From Geothrix sp. 21YS21S-2 (GTDB taxonomy: Bacteria > Acidobacteriota > Holophagae > Holophagales > Holophagaceae): a DNA stretch of 64,000 bases. The position numbers were made by a program, and so were the translations under genes. Of the stretch, positions 18,698 to 26,141 are shown piece by piece. The notes beneath the pieces were generated by a model. That model did no database searches and was not told the DNA's origin. It worked only from the letters and a program-made list of their open reading frames with translations. The stretch covers positions 1,336,001 to 1,400,000 of the forward strand of contig NZ_CP132910.1 in assembly GCF_030846775.1 (NCBI RefSeq), given 5' to 3'. Numbering within the stretch: the stretch's first letter is position 1; every line of letters starts with the position of its first letter.

Positions 18698-18701
18698 CTA
18701 G
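18698..18701. repeat. target-site duplication CTAG, right copy
   Basis: Second copy of the IS target. On the minus strand it supplies the TAG stop of the YkuD-Mur fusion gene. Confidence 0.85.
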
Positions 18702-20566
18702 AGCCGCGCAAGGATGGCCTTGGCCAGGTCCGTGAGCGAGGGGTCCCTTGCGCCCATGACGAGCACCAGGTCGCCAGGCCGGGCCGTGGCGGCGAGGGTC
18801 TCCACCAGCCACTCCCTCGAAGGCGCGTGGAAGGCCCGGGCACCCTGCGCGCTGATCTCGGCCACCACTTCCGCGGAGGAGATGTCCCGGTTCACGGTGC
18901 CGCCGGCGTAGAAGACGTCCAGCATCCAGAGGCAGTCTCCGGGCCGGAGGCCGGCGGCGAAGGCCTGGACGAACTCCCGGCGAAGGAAGCGAAGGGGGCC
19001 GAAGCCGTGGGGCTGGAACACGGCCAGCACCCGCCCGGCGCGGTTCCGGGCGGTGCGCAGGGAGGCGCCGATCTTGGCGGGGTTGTGCCCGAAGTCGTCC
19101 ACCACCTCCACGCCCCGGGCCGAGCCCAGGCTCTGGAAGCGCCGGGCGACGCCCAGGAAGCCCGCCAGGGGCTCCGCCATCGCCTCCAGCGGCACGCCCA
19201 GGGAGAGGCACCCGGCGATGGCGGCCATGGCGTTCTCGACGTTGTGGACCCCGGGCACGGGCAGGCGGAACCGCAGGCCCCGCACCGTGAAGGCGCAGCC
19301 GTCGGGGCCCTCCTCCACGTCCTCGCACCGCAGCTCCGCCAGGGGGCCCGCGCCGAAGACCAGGGCCCCGGGGGCGAACTCCGCCAGGTTCGGGGCGTCC
19401 CCCACGCAGAAGGCCTCGCGGGTCCGGTCGCGGAAGGTGCGGAACATCTCCGCCACCTCCTCCATGGCCTTGTGGTCCTTCTGGAGGTTCAGCACGACGC
19501 CCACGGCGGGGCTGTAGCGCACCAGGGAACCGTCACTCTCGTCGGCCTCGATCACCAGGAGGTCCGACCCCCCGGCCCAGGCGTTGCCCCAGAGGCCCTC
19601 GGCCTGCAGGGCGCGCAGGTCGCCGCCGGTGATGACCGAGGGATCCCGGCCCGCCCCGCGCAGGATCTCGAAGGCCATGGCCACGGACGTGGACTTGCCG
19701 CTGGTGCCGGTGAAGGCCAGGGTCCGGCCTTCCCCGACGTAGTGGGCCAGCAGCTCGGACCGGTGCAGGAGGGGGATCCCCAGGCGGCGCGCCTCCCGGA
19801 TGTCGGGCACGTCGTCCTCCACGGCGGTGGAGTAGACCACGGCCGCGGCGCCCGGGACCCCGGAGCCGTCCTGGGGGACCACGCGCACCCCGGCCTTCTC
19901 CAGCAGGGCCCGGCCTCCGGGATTGCGCCCCTGGTCGAAGCCGCGGTCGCTGCCGCTCACGGCCCCTTCGCGCACGGCGAACTGGGCGAGGGCGCTCATG
20001 CCGCTGCCGCCGGCCCCGGTGAAGTGGAGCCGGCCCATGGGCCCCTGCGCGATCATCACGCGGTCCCCCTCCCGCACCCGGTCGAAGAGGTCCAGGACGT
20101 CCCGGCAGGCCATGCGCACGCAGCCGTGGGAGGCCGGCGTCCCCAGGAGGCCGGGCTGGTTGGTGCCGTGGATGTAGATGTACCGGTCCAGGGAATCCAC
20201 GCCGGGCCCGGCGTTCACCCCCGGCTCCAGGCCGTCCAGGGTGAGGATGCGGCCGAGGATGAGGTCCTCCTCGCGGGGTTCGCCCTCCCAGAGCTCGCCC
20301 GTGGGGACGCGCCCCTTGAAGACGGTCCCCGCCGGGGCCCCCGCCCCGATGCGGGCGTGGATGCGGTGCCAGCCCGGAGGGGTGCGGAAGGAGCCCTCCT
20401 CGCCGCCGATCCCCGCCGAGGCGGTGGAGACGGGGTACTCGGCGAGCACCCGCCCGTCCTCCAGGAGCGCGAGGCGCTGGCGGCCGGCGTCGACCACGAG
20501 GATCCGCCCGGGGTGCGGGCCGGGGCCCGCCAGGGAGAGGTACCGGATCGCGGCGAGGGGGTCCAT
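18698..20566 (-). CDS. fusion of YkuD L,D-transpeptidase-fold domain and MurC/Mpl-like ligase
   Basis: 622 residues in one frame. Residues 20-175 are a YkuD domain with the catalytic pattern HGTNQPG...ASHGCVRM (His133, Cys149). From Met177 (MGRLHFTGAGGSGMS) a full Mur ligase follows: P-loop GTSGKST (287-293), EADESDGS, LNLQKDH, HNVENAMAAI, ARRFQSLG and DDFGHNPAKI. No signal peptide or membrane segment is present, so both halves should be cytoplasmic, the place for a ligase but not for a wall cross-linker. Cytosolic YkuD proteins such as Acinetobacter ElsL act as L,D-carboxypeptidases in peptidoglycan recycling, and Mpl reattaches the resulting tripeptide to UDP-MurNAc, so a two-step recycling enzyme is a good hypothesis. 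MurC function cannot be excluded. The start lies 1 nt after the murD stop. Confidence 0.85.
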   Translation of the reverse strand: MDPLAAIRYLSLAGPGPHPGRILVVDAGRQRLALLEDGRVLAEYPVSTASAGIGGEEGSFRTPPGWHRIHARIGAGAPAGTVFKGRVPTGELWEGEPREEDLILGRILTLDGLEPGVNAGPGVDSLDRYIYIHGTNQPGLLGTPASHGCVRMACRDVLDLFDRVREGDRVMIAQGPMGRLHFTGAGGSGMSALAQFAVREGAVSGSDRGFDQGRNPGGRALLEKAGVRVVPQDGSGVPGAAAVVYSTAVEDDVPDIREARRLGIPLLHRSELLAHYVGEGRTLAFTGTSGKSTSVAMAFEILRGAGRDPSVITGGDLRALQAEGLWGNAWAGGSDLLVIEADESDGSLVRYSPAVGVVLNLQKDHKAMEEVAEMFRTFRDRTREAFCVGDAPNLAEFAPGALVFGAGPLAELRCEDVEEGPDGCAFTVRGLRFRLPVPGVHNVENAMAAIAGCLSLGVPLEAMAEPLAGFLGVARRFQSLGSARGVEVVDDFGHNPAKIGASLRTARNRAGRVLAVFQPHGFGPLRFLRREFVQAFAAGLRPGDCLWMLDVFYAGGTVNRDISSAEVVAEISAQGARAFHAPSREWLVETLAATARPGDLVLVMGARDPSLTDLAKAILARL

Positions 20567-20567
20567 G

Positions 20568-21920
20568 CTAGCCCCGGGCCCAGTCCCGGATGAGGGCCTC
20601 GAAGTGCTCGCCCCGCTCCTCGAAGTTCCGGAACTGGTCGAAGCTCGCGCAGGCGGGGCTCAGGAGCACCTGGTCGCCCTCCCGGGCCAGGCCCAGGGCC
20701 GCGGCCACGGCGTCGTCGAAGGGCTGGACGGCGATGTGGGGGAGGTCCCCCAGGTCCCGCTCCAGCTGGGGGATGGCCTCGCCCAGGAAGACGAGGCTGC
20801 TCAGCTTGCCCGCGAGCGCCTCGCGCAGGGGGGCGTAGCTGGTCCCCTTGTCCTGGCCCCCCAGGAGGAGCACGAGGGGCCCCGGCAGCGCCCGCACGGC
20901 GATGAGGGTGGCGTCCACGTTGGTGCCCTTGGAGTCGTTGTAGGCCTTGATGCCGCAGTGCTCCCCGCAGAGGGCGATGCGGTGGGCGAGGCCGGGGTAG
21001 GTGCGCAGCCCCTCCCGGATGGCGTCCAGGTCCGCGCCGCCGTGGCCCGCCAGCACCGACGCGGCCAGGGCGTTCTCCACGTTGTGGTCGCCGGGGATCA
21101 GCAGGCGCGTCCGGTGCACCAGGGGGTGCTCGCCGTGGTCGTCGATGAGCCAGAGGGTGCCGTGCTCGTCGCACCAGGCGCCGGGGCCTTCCGGGGCCTC
21201 CCAGCCGAACCGCGCGGCCTGCCCCCGGCCCGGGGCCAGCGCCTCGAAGGCCGGGTCGGCCAGGGGCGTCAGGCGCAGGTCCAGGGGGGTCTGGTGGGAG
21301 AAGATCCGCACCTTGGCCGCGCGGTAGGCCTCCATGGTGCCGTGGCGCGCCAGGTGGTCCGGGGTCAGGTTGAGGGCGGCGGCGGCCTCGGCGTGGAAGT
21401 CCCGGACGGTCTCCAGCTGGTAGCTGGAGCACTCCAGGGCGAAGCGGGTGCCCTCCTCGGCGCCCTCCAGCGCCTCCACCAGGGGCGTGCCCAGGTTGCC
21501 GCAGGCCCGGGAGGGGAGGCCGGCCTGCCGCAGGAGGTGGGCCGTGAGGTCGGTGGTGGTGCTCTTGCCGTTGGTGCCGGTGACGGCCAGGATCATGGAA
21601 CCGTCGCCGCGGGCCCGCAGGGCCCGGTGGGCCAGTTCCAGCTCGCCGATGACCGGGATCCCGCGCCGGGCGGCCTCGGCGGCGAAGGGGATGGCCGGGC
21701 TGACCCCCGGGCTCAGCACCACCTCCTCGCAGTCGTCCAGCAGCGTCAGGGGATGGGAGCCCCAGACGGCGGGAATCCCCTGGGCCGACAGCCTCGCGGC
21801 CGCGGCCGCGTCGGGCCCGGGCCTCCCTTCGGTCACCACGACGTCCCTGCCCGCCTTCGCCAGGTGCTCAGCCGCCCCCATCCCCGAACGTCCCGCGCCC
21901 ACCACCACGACCCTTCCCAT
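20568..21920 (-). CDS. murD: UDP-N-acetylmuramoylalanine--D-glutamate ligase
   Basis: 450 residues. Adds D-Glu to UDP-MurNAc-L-Ala in the cytoplasm. N-terminal Rossmann motif VVVVGAGRSGMGAAE, P-loop VTGTNGKSTTTDL, ECSSYQLE, NLTPDHLARHG, and the C-terminal YNDSKGTNVDAT motif typical of MurD are all present. ATG 21920 has AAAGGAG upstream, and the longer frame to 22001 is not needed. It is divergent from the EAL gene across 72 nt and directly precedes the YkuD-Mur fusion, so these two form a detached tail of the dcw cluster. Confidence 0.95.
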   Translation of the reverse strand: MGRVVVVGAGRSGMGAAEHLAKAGRDVVVTEGRPGPDAAAAARLSAQGIPAVWGSHPLTLLDDCEEVVLSPGVSPAIPFAAEAARRGIPVIGELELAHRALRARGDGSMILAVTGTNGKSTTTDLTAHLLRQAGLPSRACGNLGTPLVEALEGAEEGTRFALECSSYQLETVRDFHAEAAAALNLTPDHLARHGTMEAYRAAKVRIFSHQTPLDLRLTPLADPAFEALAPGRGQAARFGWEAPEGPGAWCDEHGTLWLIDDHGEHPLVHRTRLLIPGDHNVENALAASVLAGHGGADLDAIREGLRTYPGLAHRIALCGEHCGIKAYNDSKGTNVDATLIAVRALPGPLVLLLGGQDKGTSYAPLREALAGKLSSLVFLGEAIPQLERDLGDLPHIAVQPFDDAVAAALGLAREGDQVLLSPACASFDQFRNFEERGEHFEALIRDWARG

Positions 21921-21992
21921 GCCCGCTCCTTTCTTCCAGTTTGGCACCAGCGGCAAAAGAAGTGAAAATGGAGGTTGGCAAGGCGGAGCTGG

Positions 21993-22724
21993 ATGAACCA
22001 ATCCCTACTCGAGAGCATTCTGGATTTCCGTCGCCCCGCGGTCACCTATACGCATTCCATCGTCAACCTCAAGGACGGGACGACGGTGGCGCGGGAAGTG
22101 CTCACCCGTTTCGAGACCCAGCCCGGCCTGATGCGCACGGTGGGCGATCTCCTGGTGGACGTGTCCCTCTCCGCCGAATCCCGGGTGCGCCTGGATCTCC
22201 TCTGCCTCGGGGCCATCTTCACCACCCTGGAGATGCACCCCATCACCGAGCACCTCCTGTTCGTGAACCTGGACCCCCTGACGCTGGAGCACCCCGAGTT
22301 CTGGTACCAGATCGAGCCCTGGCTCTGGAACCTCTCCATCCCGCCCCACCGCATCGTCTTCGAGATCACCGAAAGCTATTCCCGCCACAGCCTCGACCAG
22401 CTCGAGTTCTTCTCCAAGCGGCTCCGGGCCCTGGGGGTGCGCATCGCCGTGGACGACCTGGGCTCGGGCATCGCCTCCCTGGCCCACATGGGCCGGCTCT
22501 CCCCGGACTTCTTCAAGGTGGACAAGAGCCTCGTCCGCGGCGTCCAGCGGCGCCCCTACCAGGCCGCCCTGCTCAACGCCCTGTCCGTGTTCGCCGAACG
22601 CATGCGCGTGGGCTACATCGTCGAGGGCATCGAGACCACCGAGGAGCTCCAGGCCGTCATCGATGCCGATGTGCCGTGGGGACAAGGATTCATCTTCGGG
22701 GAGCCGGAACCCCTGGTCTTCTAG
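21993..22724 (+). CDS. EAL-domain protein (cyclic-di-GMP phosphodiesterase-like)
   Basis: 243 residues made of an EAL domain alone. The signature is EVLTRFE instead of EAL, with FVNLDP, FEITES, DDLGSGIAS (for DDFGTGYSS), DFFKVDKSL and YIVEGIETTEE retained, so the main metal ligands and the catalytic Lys and Glu appear present and activity is possible, but the altered EAL and loop-6 residues make a binding-only role conceivable. ATG 21993 has GGAG 5 nt upstream; a TTG at 21975 is less likely. No sensor or GGDEF domain is attached. It lies inside the cell-wall gene cluster on the opposite strand. Confidence 0.88.
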   Translation: MNQSLLESILDFRRPAVTYTHSIVNLKDGTTVAREVLTRFETQPGLMRTVGDLLVDVSLSAESRVRLDLLCLGAIFTTLEMHPITEHLLFVNLDPLTLEHPEFWYQIEPWLWNLSIPPHRIVFEITESYSRHSLDQLEFFSKRLRALGVRIAVDDLGSGIASLAHMGRLSPDFFKVDKSLVRGVQRRPYQAALLNALSVFAERMRVGYIVEGIETTEELQAVIDADVPWGQGFIFGEPEPLVF

Positions 22725-22748
22725 ATTCCAATCAAAATGCAATCTTTT

Positions 22749-22880
22749 CTCGGCGAACCTCGGCCCCTCGGCCGCCTCGGCGATGCCATTCTGTTTCAAG
22801 ACGCTGCGGCGCGTTGAATCCATGCGCCGAAAGGTTCAAGAACAGAAAGGCATCGCCGAGGGGCCGAGGTTCGCCGGGAA
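22749..22880. repeat. long imperfect inverted repeat
   Basis: Left arm 22751-22795 (CGGCGAACCTCGGCCCC then TCGGCGATGCC and CTGTT) pairs with right arm 22841-22877 (AACAG, GGCATCGCCGA, GGGGCCGAGGTTCGCCG). The left arm has a 6-nt insertion. The 45-nt middle contains a smaller GCGGCGCG/TGCGCCG hairpin. It lies between the convergent EAL gene and 22918-23481 and could terminate both; it may also be a dispersed palindromic element. Confidence 0.75.
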
Positions 22881-22917
22881 GAGATCAAGGAGAGGCTTTC
22901 CACTCTCCCTGTCGGGA

Positions 22918-23481
22918 TCACCGCCTGGCCGCCAGCACCCGCACCTCGGCCGTCCCGGGGAACCGCAGGCCGCTGGTCCTGCGCCCCCAGACGACTCCGT
23001 TCGGCAGGCTGACGCCCACGGTCCCGATGAGGGTATCCGTGACCAGCAGCTGCCCGCCGGTGCCTTCGCCCATGGCGAAGGCGGCGCCCTGCACCAGGGC
23101 CGCGCGGGTGGTGCCCAGGCTGGGAACGCCCTCGAACGCGACCCTGCGCACCACCTGCGTGCCCGTCACGCCGCCGTCGCGCACCAGGGGGTCGTGCAGG
23201 AGCAGCACCAGGCAGTCCACCTTCAGGTCCCGCACGTTCCTCGCGGTGGCCAGCGCCTCGCCCGGATTACGGACGTCCACCACCGTGATCGTCCGGTCGG
23301 CCCCCGCGGAGGCGGCCAGCACCGCCACCTCCCCGGCGCTGAAGCGGTAGTCGCAGATCACGCCCAGGTGGTTCCTGTCGGGCCAGGCCGACCTCGTCGC
23401 CTCCATGAGGCCGGCGTAATCCTCCCCGTGCAGGGCGGCGGCGAGGAGCAGCGCGATCGTGGTTGCGATTCCTTTGTGCAT
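22918..23481 (-). CDS. secreted protein, weakly like ABC-type substrate-binding proteins
   Basis: 187 residues with a signal peptide (MHKGIATTIALLLAAALHGE). The mature part alternates beta and alpha (VICDYRFSAGEVAVLAASAG, VDCLVLLLHDPLV, FEGVPSLGTTRAALVQGAAF), in the manner of the second half of PF04392-type periplasmic binding proteins, but it is short and I am not sure. ATG 23481 has GGAGA 6 nt upstream. It stands between mraY and murD on the same strand yet has its own AT-rich leader, so it may be transcribed alone. Function unknown. Confidence 0.6.
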   Translation of the reverse strand: MHKGIATTIALLLAAALHGEDYAGLMEATRSAWPDRNHLGVICDYRFSAGEVAVLAASAGADRTITVVDVRNPGEALATARNVRDLKVDCLVLLLHDPLVRDGGVTGTQVVRRVAFEGVPSLGTTRAALVQGAAFAMGEGTGGQLLVTDTLIGTVGVSLPNGVVWGRRTSGLRFPGTAEVRVLAARR

Positions 23482-23635
23482 GGGATTCTCCGGGGAAGCT
23501 GAGGCACGGGAACCCCCCGCCGTCCAAAACGGACGACCCAAGAGACGGGTGGCTTGGAGACCCACCTGCATCCGAGGAAAACCCCGCAGGGCAGACGGAA
23601 GGGTGACGGTCGAAAAGTTACGCATTCAGTTTCGA

Positions 23636-23651
23636 TTGTCAACATTGACAA
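23636..23651. promoter_or_regulatory. perfect dyad TTGTCAA-CA-TTGACAA upstream of 22918-23481
   Basis: Seven-bp arms with a 2-nt spacer in the AT-rich gap between mraY (ends 23689) and the secreted protein gene. The minus-strand arm reads TTGACA and could be a -35 box, so this may be an operator overlapping a promoter. The half-site equals that of the palindrome at 36941-36970. Confidence 0.45.
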
Positions 23652-23688
23652 ACGAAAACGATCCCCTATCGTGCCGCTTTTCCCCGGG

Positions 23689-24777
23689 CTACCGCAGCTT
23701 CAGCGAGCTCAGCGCCAGCATGCAGCAGACGATGGCCGTGATCCAGAGCCGGATCACCACCTTGGTCTCCTTCAGCCCGCCCAGCTCCATGTGGTGGTGG
23801 AAGGGGGCCATGCGGAAGATGCGCTTGCCGCCGCGCAACTTGAAGCTGCCCACCTGGAGGATCACGCTGAAGGCCTCCAGCACGAACAGGCCGCCGGCGA
23901 TGACCAGGAGCAGCTCCTGCTTGATCATGATCGCCACGGTGCCCAGCGCCCCGCCCAGGGCCAGGGAGCCGGTGTCGCCCATGAAGACCTCGGCCGGGTG
24001 CGCGTTGAACCACAGGAAGCCCAGGGAGGCGCCGCTCATGGCCCCCAGGAACACCGCCAGCTCGCCGCCGCCGGGGACGAAGGGGACGATGAGGTACTGG
24101 GCCATCTTCGCGTTTCCGGCCACGTAGGCGAGGATCGCGAAGGTCGCGGCGACGATGAGGGTGCCGCCGATGGCCAGCCCGTCCAGGCCGTCCGTGAGGT
24201 TCACCGCATTGCTCGTGCCCACCACCACCAGGCAGATCCAGGGCACCAGGAACATGCCCACGTCGGGCCGGAACTTCTTGAAGAACGGCACGGAGAGCTG
24301 GCTGGTGTTGGTGCCCCGGAGGTTGAAGTGAAGGATGAGCCAGGACACCACGAGGGTGATGGCCACCAGCAGCAGCATCTTCTGCCAGCTGCGCAGGCCC
24401 AGGTTCTGCTTGCGCAGGAGCTTCTTCGTGTCGTCGATGGCGCCCACCGCGCAGAAGCCGACCAGGGACACCAGGGCCACCCAGATGACCCCGCTGCGCA
24501 ATTCGCACCACAGGAGCGTCGACACCAGGATGGCGCCCACGATGAGCAGGCCGCCCATGGTGGGCGTGCCGGCCTTGGCCTGGTGCGTGTCCGGGCTGTC
24601 CTCGAGAATGTGCTGGCCCATCTTCAGGCGGGTCAGGGTGCGGATCACCCAGGGGCCGACGAGGATGGAGAGGAGCATGGCCGTGCCCGCGGCCATGGCG
24701 GCCCGGAACGTGATGTAGCGGAAGACGGAGAAGCCGGGGACGGCGTCGCGGAAGGGGAAGAGGAGCCAGTGGATCAT
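23689..24777 (-). CDS. mraY: phospho-N-acetylmuramoyl-pentapeptide transferase
   Basis: 362 residues, about ten membrane helices. Transfers phospho-MurNAc-pentapeptide from UDP to undecaprenyl phosphate, giving lipid I. Diagnostic motifs: GTPTMGGLLI, the Mg-binding IDDTKKL, NAVNLTDGLDGLA, FMGDTGSLALGG and the C-terminal APFHHHMELGG loop. ATG 24777 overlaps the murF stop (ATGA). It is the last gene of the contiguous dcw block. Confidence 0.97.
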   Translation of the reverse strand: MIHWLLFPFRDAVPGFSVFRYITFRAAMAAGTAMLLSILVGPWVIRTLTRLKMGQHILEDSPDTHQAKAGTPTMGGLLIVGAILVSTLLWCELRSGVIWVALVSLVGFCAVGAIDDTKKLLRKQNLGLRSWQKMLLLVAITLVVSWLILHFNLRGTNTSQLSVPFFKKFRPDVGMFLVPWICLVVVGTSNAVNLTDGLDGLAIGGTLIVAATFAILAYVAGNAKMAQYLIVPFVPGGGELAVFLGAMSGASLGFLWFNAHPAEVFMGDTGSLALGGALGTVAIMIKQELLLVIAGGLFVLEAFSVILQVGSFKLRGGKRIFRMAPFHHHMELGGLKETKVVIRLWITAIVCCMLALSSLKLR

Positions 24778-26141
24778 GGTTTTCCGGGAGAGAAGGTTTC
24801 GAGAAGCCAGTCGACGGCCCGTTCCGAACGCCAGAACCGGCTGCCTTTGACGAGGATGCGCGCGCCTGCCGGGATGGAGGCGAGGCCTCCGGCGTCGTCG
24901 CGCAGGGTTTCGAAGTCGGGGAAGGCCCGCGCGCCGGGCCCGAAGCCCGCGGCCAGGGCCGCGGCGTGGTCGCCGTAGACGAGCACCCGGCTGAAGCCCA
25001 GGGCCCGCAGGCCCTCGCCGGTGTCCCGGTGCACGGCCGCGGCCCCCTGCCCCAGCTCGCGCATGCAGCCCAGCACCGCGACGGCGTCCCCCCCGTCCAG
25101 GGTCAGTAGGGCCTCGCCGCAGGCAAGGACGGATTCCTGGATGGCGTTGTAGCTCTCGTCGAGAAGCCAGCCGCCGCCCTTCAGGGCGTGGAGCCGGCCC
25201 CGGCCGGGACCCGCGTCCACCTCGCCCATGGCCGAGGCCACGGCCTCGGGAGCGTACCCTGCCAGGATGGCCAGGGACCCGGCCAGAGCTGCGTTGCGCA
25301 CGTGATGGGAGCCCCGCAGGCGCAGGCGCACCGGCACGGTCCCCCCGGGGAAGCGCAGCACGAACCGTTCCCCCTGGAGGCCCAGCGACGCCTCGTCCTG
25401 CCACCCGAAGGCGCTGCCGCGGCCCACGGGCACGGCCTTGGCGCGGGCCCAGGGCTGCATGGCCACCCAGCGGCACCAGCTGTCGCCGGCCAGGTGCACC
25501 CACTGGCCGCCGGGCCTGAGCCCCGCCACCAGCTCGCCCTTGGCGCGGGCGATGCCCTCCTGGCCGTCCACGAAGTTCTCCATGTGCACCTGGCCGATGT
25601 TGGTGACCAGCCCCAGGTCGGGGGGCGCGATCTCGGTGAGGCGGCGGATCTCGCCGGGCGTGCTCATGCCCATCTCCAGGACCACGGCGGAGGTGTCCTC
25701 GGGCAGGGTGGCCAGGGCCTCGGGCAGGCCCAGGGTGTTGTTGCGGTTGCCGGGGGTCTTCCAGGCGCCGGTGGCCGCGGCCAGGAGCTCCTTGGTGCCG
25801 GTCTTGCCCACGGAGCCGGTGATGCCGAACACGTGCGGGGGGCGGAAGGCCTCGAGGCGCGCCTGGCCCCACCGCTGCAGGGCGGCCAGGGTGTCGGTTA
25901 CCAGGAGCTGGGGCACGTCGACAGCCAGCTCGTGGTCGGCCATGACCGAGCCCGCCCCCGCTTCCACGGCCTGCTGGGCGAAATCGTGGCCGTCCCGCTG
26001 GCCCCGGATGGCCACGAAGCAGCTGCCGGGCGCGAGGGTGCGGGTGTCCATGGAGAGGGCCACGGGCGTGGCCTCCCCGTCGCCCAGGAGGGTGCCGCCC
26101 ACGCGGGCGCTCACTTCGGAGAGGTTCCAGAGGCCGCTCAT
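24774..26141 (-). CDS. murF: UDP-MurNAc-tripeptide--D-Ala-D-Ala ligase
   Basis: 455 residues. Adds D-Ala-D-Ala to complete the UDP-MurNAc-pentapeptide. Shows the N-terminal MurF fold, P-loop GITGSVGKTGTKEL, the PGNRNNTLGLP loop, EMGMSTPGEI (the EMG motif typical of MurF) and DESYNAIQES in the C-terminal domain. Overlaps murE and mraY by 4 nt each (ATGA both times), indicating tight translational coupling. Confidence 0.96.
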   Translation of the reverse strand: MSGLWNLSEVSARVGGTLLGDGEATPVALSMDTRTLAPGSCFVAIRGQRDGHDFAQQAVEAGAGSVMADHELAVDVPQLLVTDTLAALQRWGQARLEAFRPPHVFGITGSVGKTGTKELLAAATGAWKTPGNRNNTLGLPEALATLPEDTSAVVLEMGMSTPGEIRRLTEIAPPDLGLVTNIGQVHMENFVDGQEGIARAKGELVAGLRPGGQWVHLAGDSWCRWVAMQPWARAKAVPVGRGSAFGWQDEASLGLQGERFVLRFPGGTVPVRLRLRGSHHVRNAALAGSLAILAGYAPEAVASAMGEVDAGPGRGRLHALKGGGWLLDESYNAIQESVLACGEALLTLDGGDAVAVLGCMRELGQGAAAVHRDTGEGLRALGFSRVLVYGDHAAALAAGFGPGARAFPDFETLRDDAGGLASIPAGARILVKGSRFWRSERAVDWLLETFSPGKP

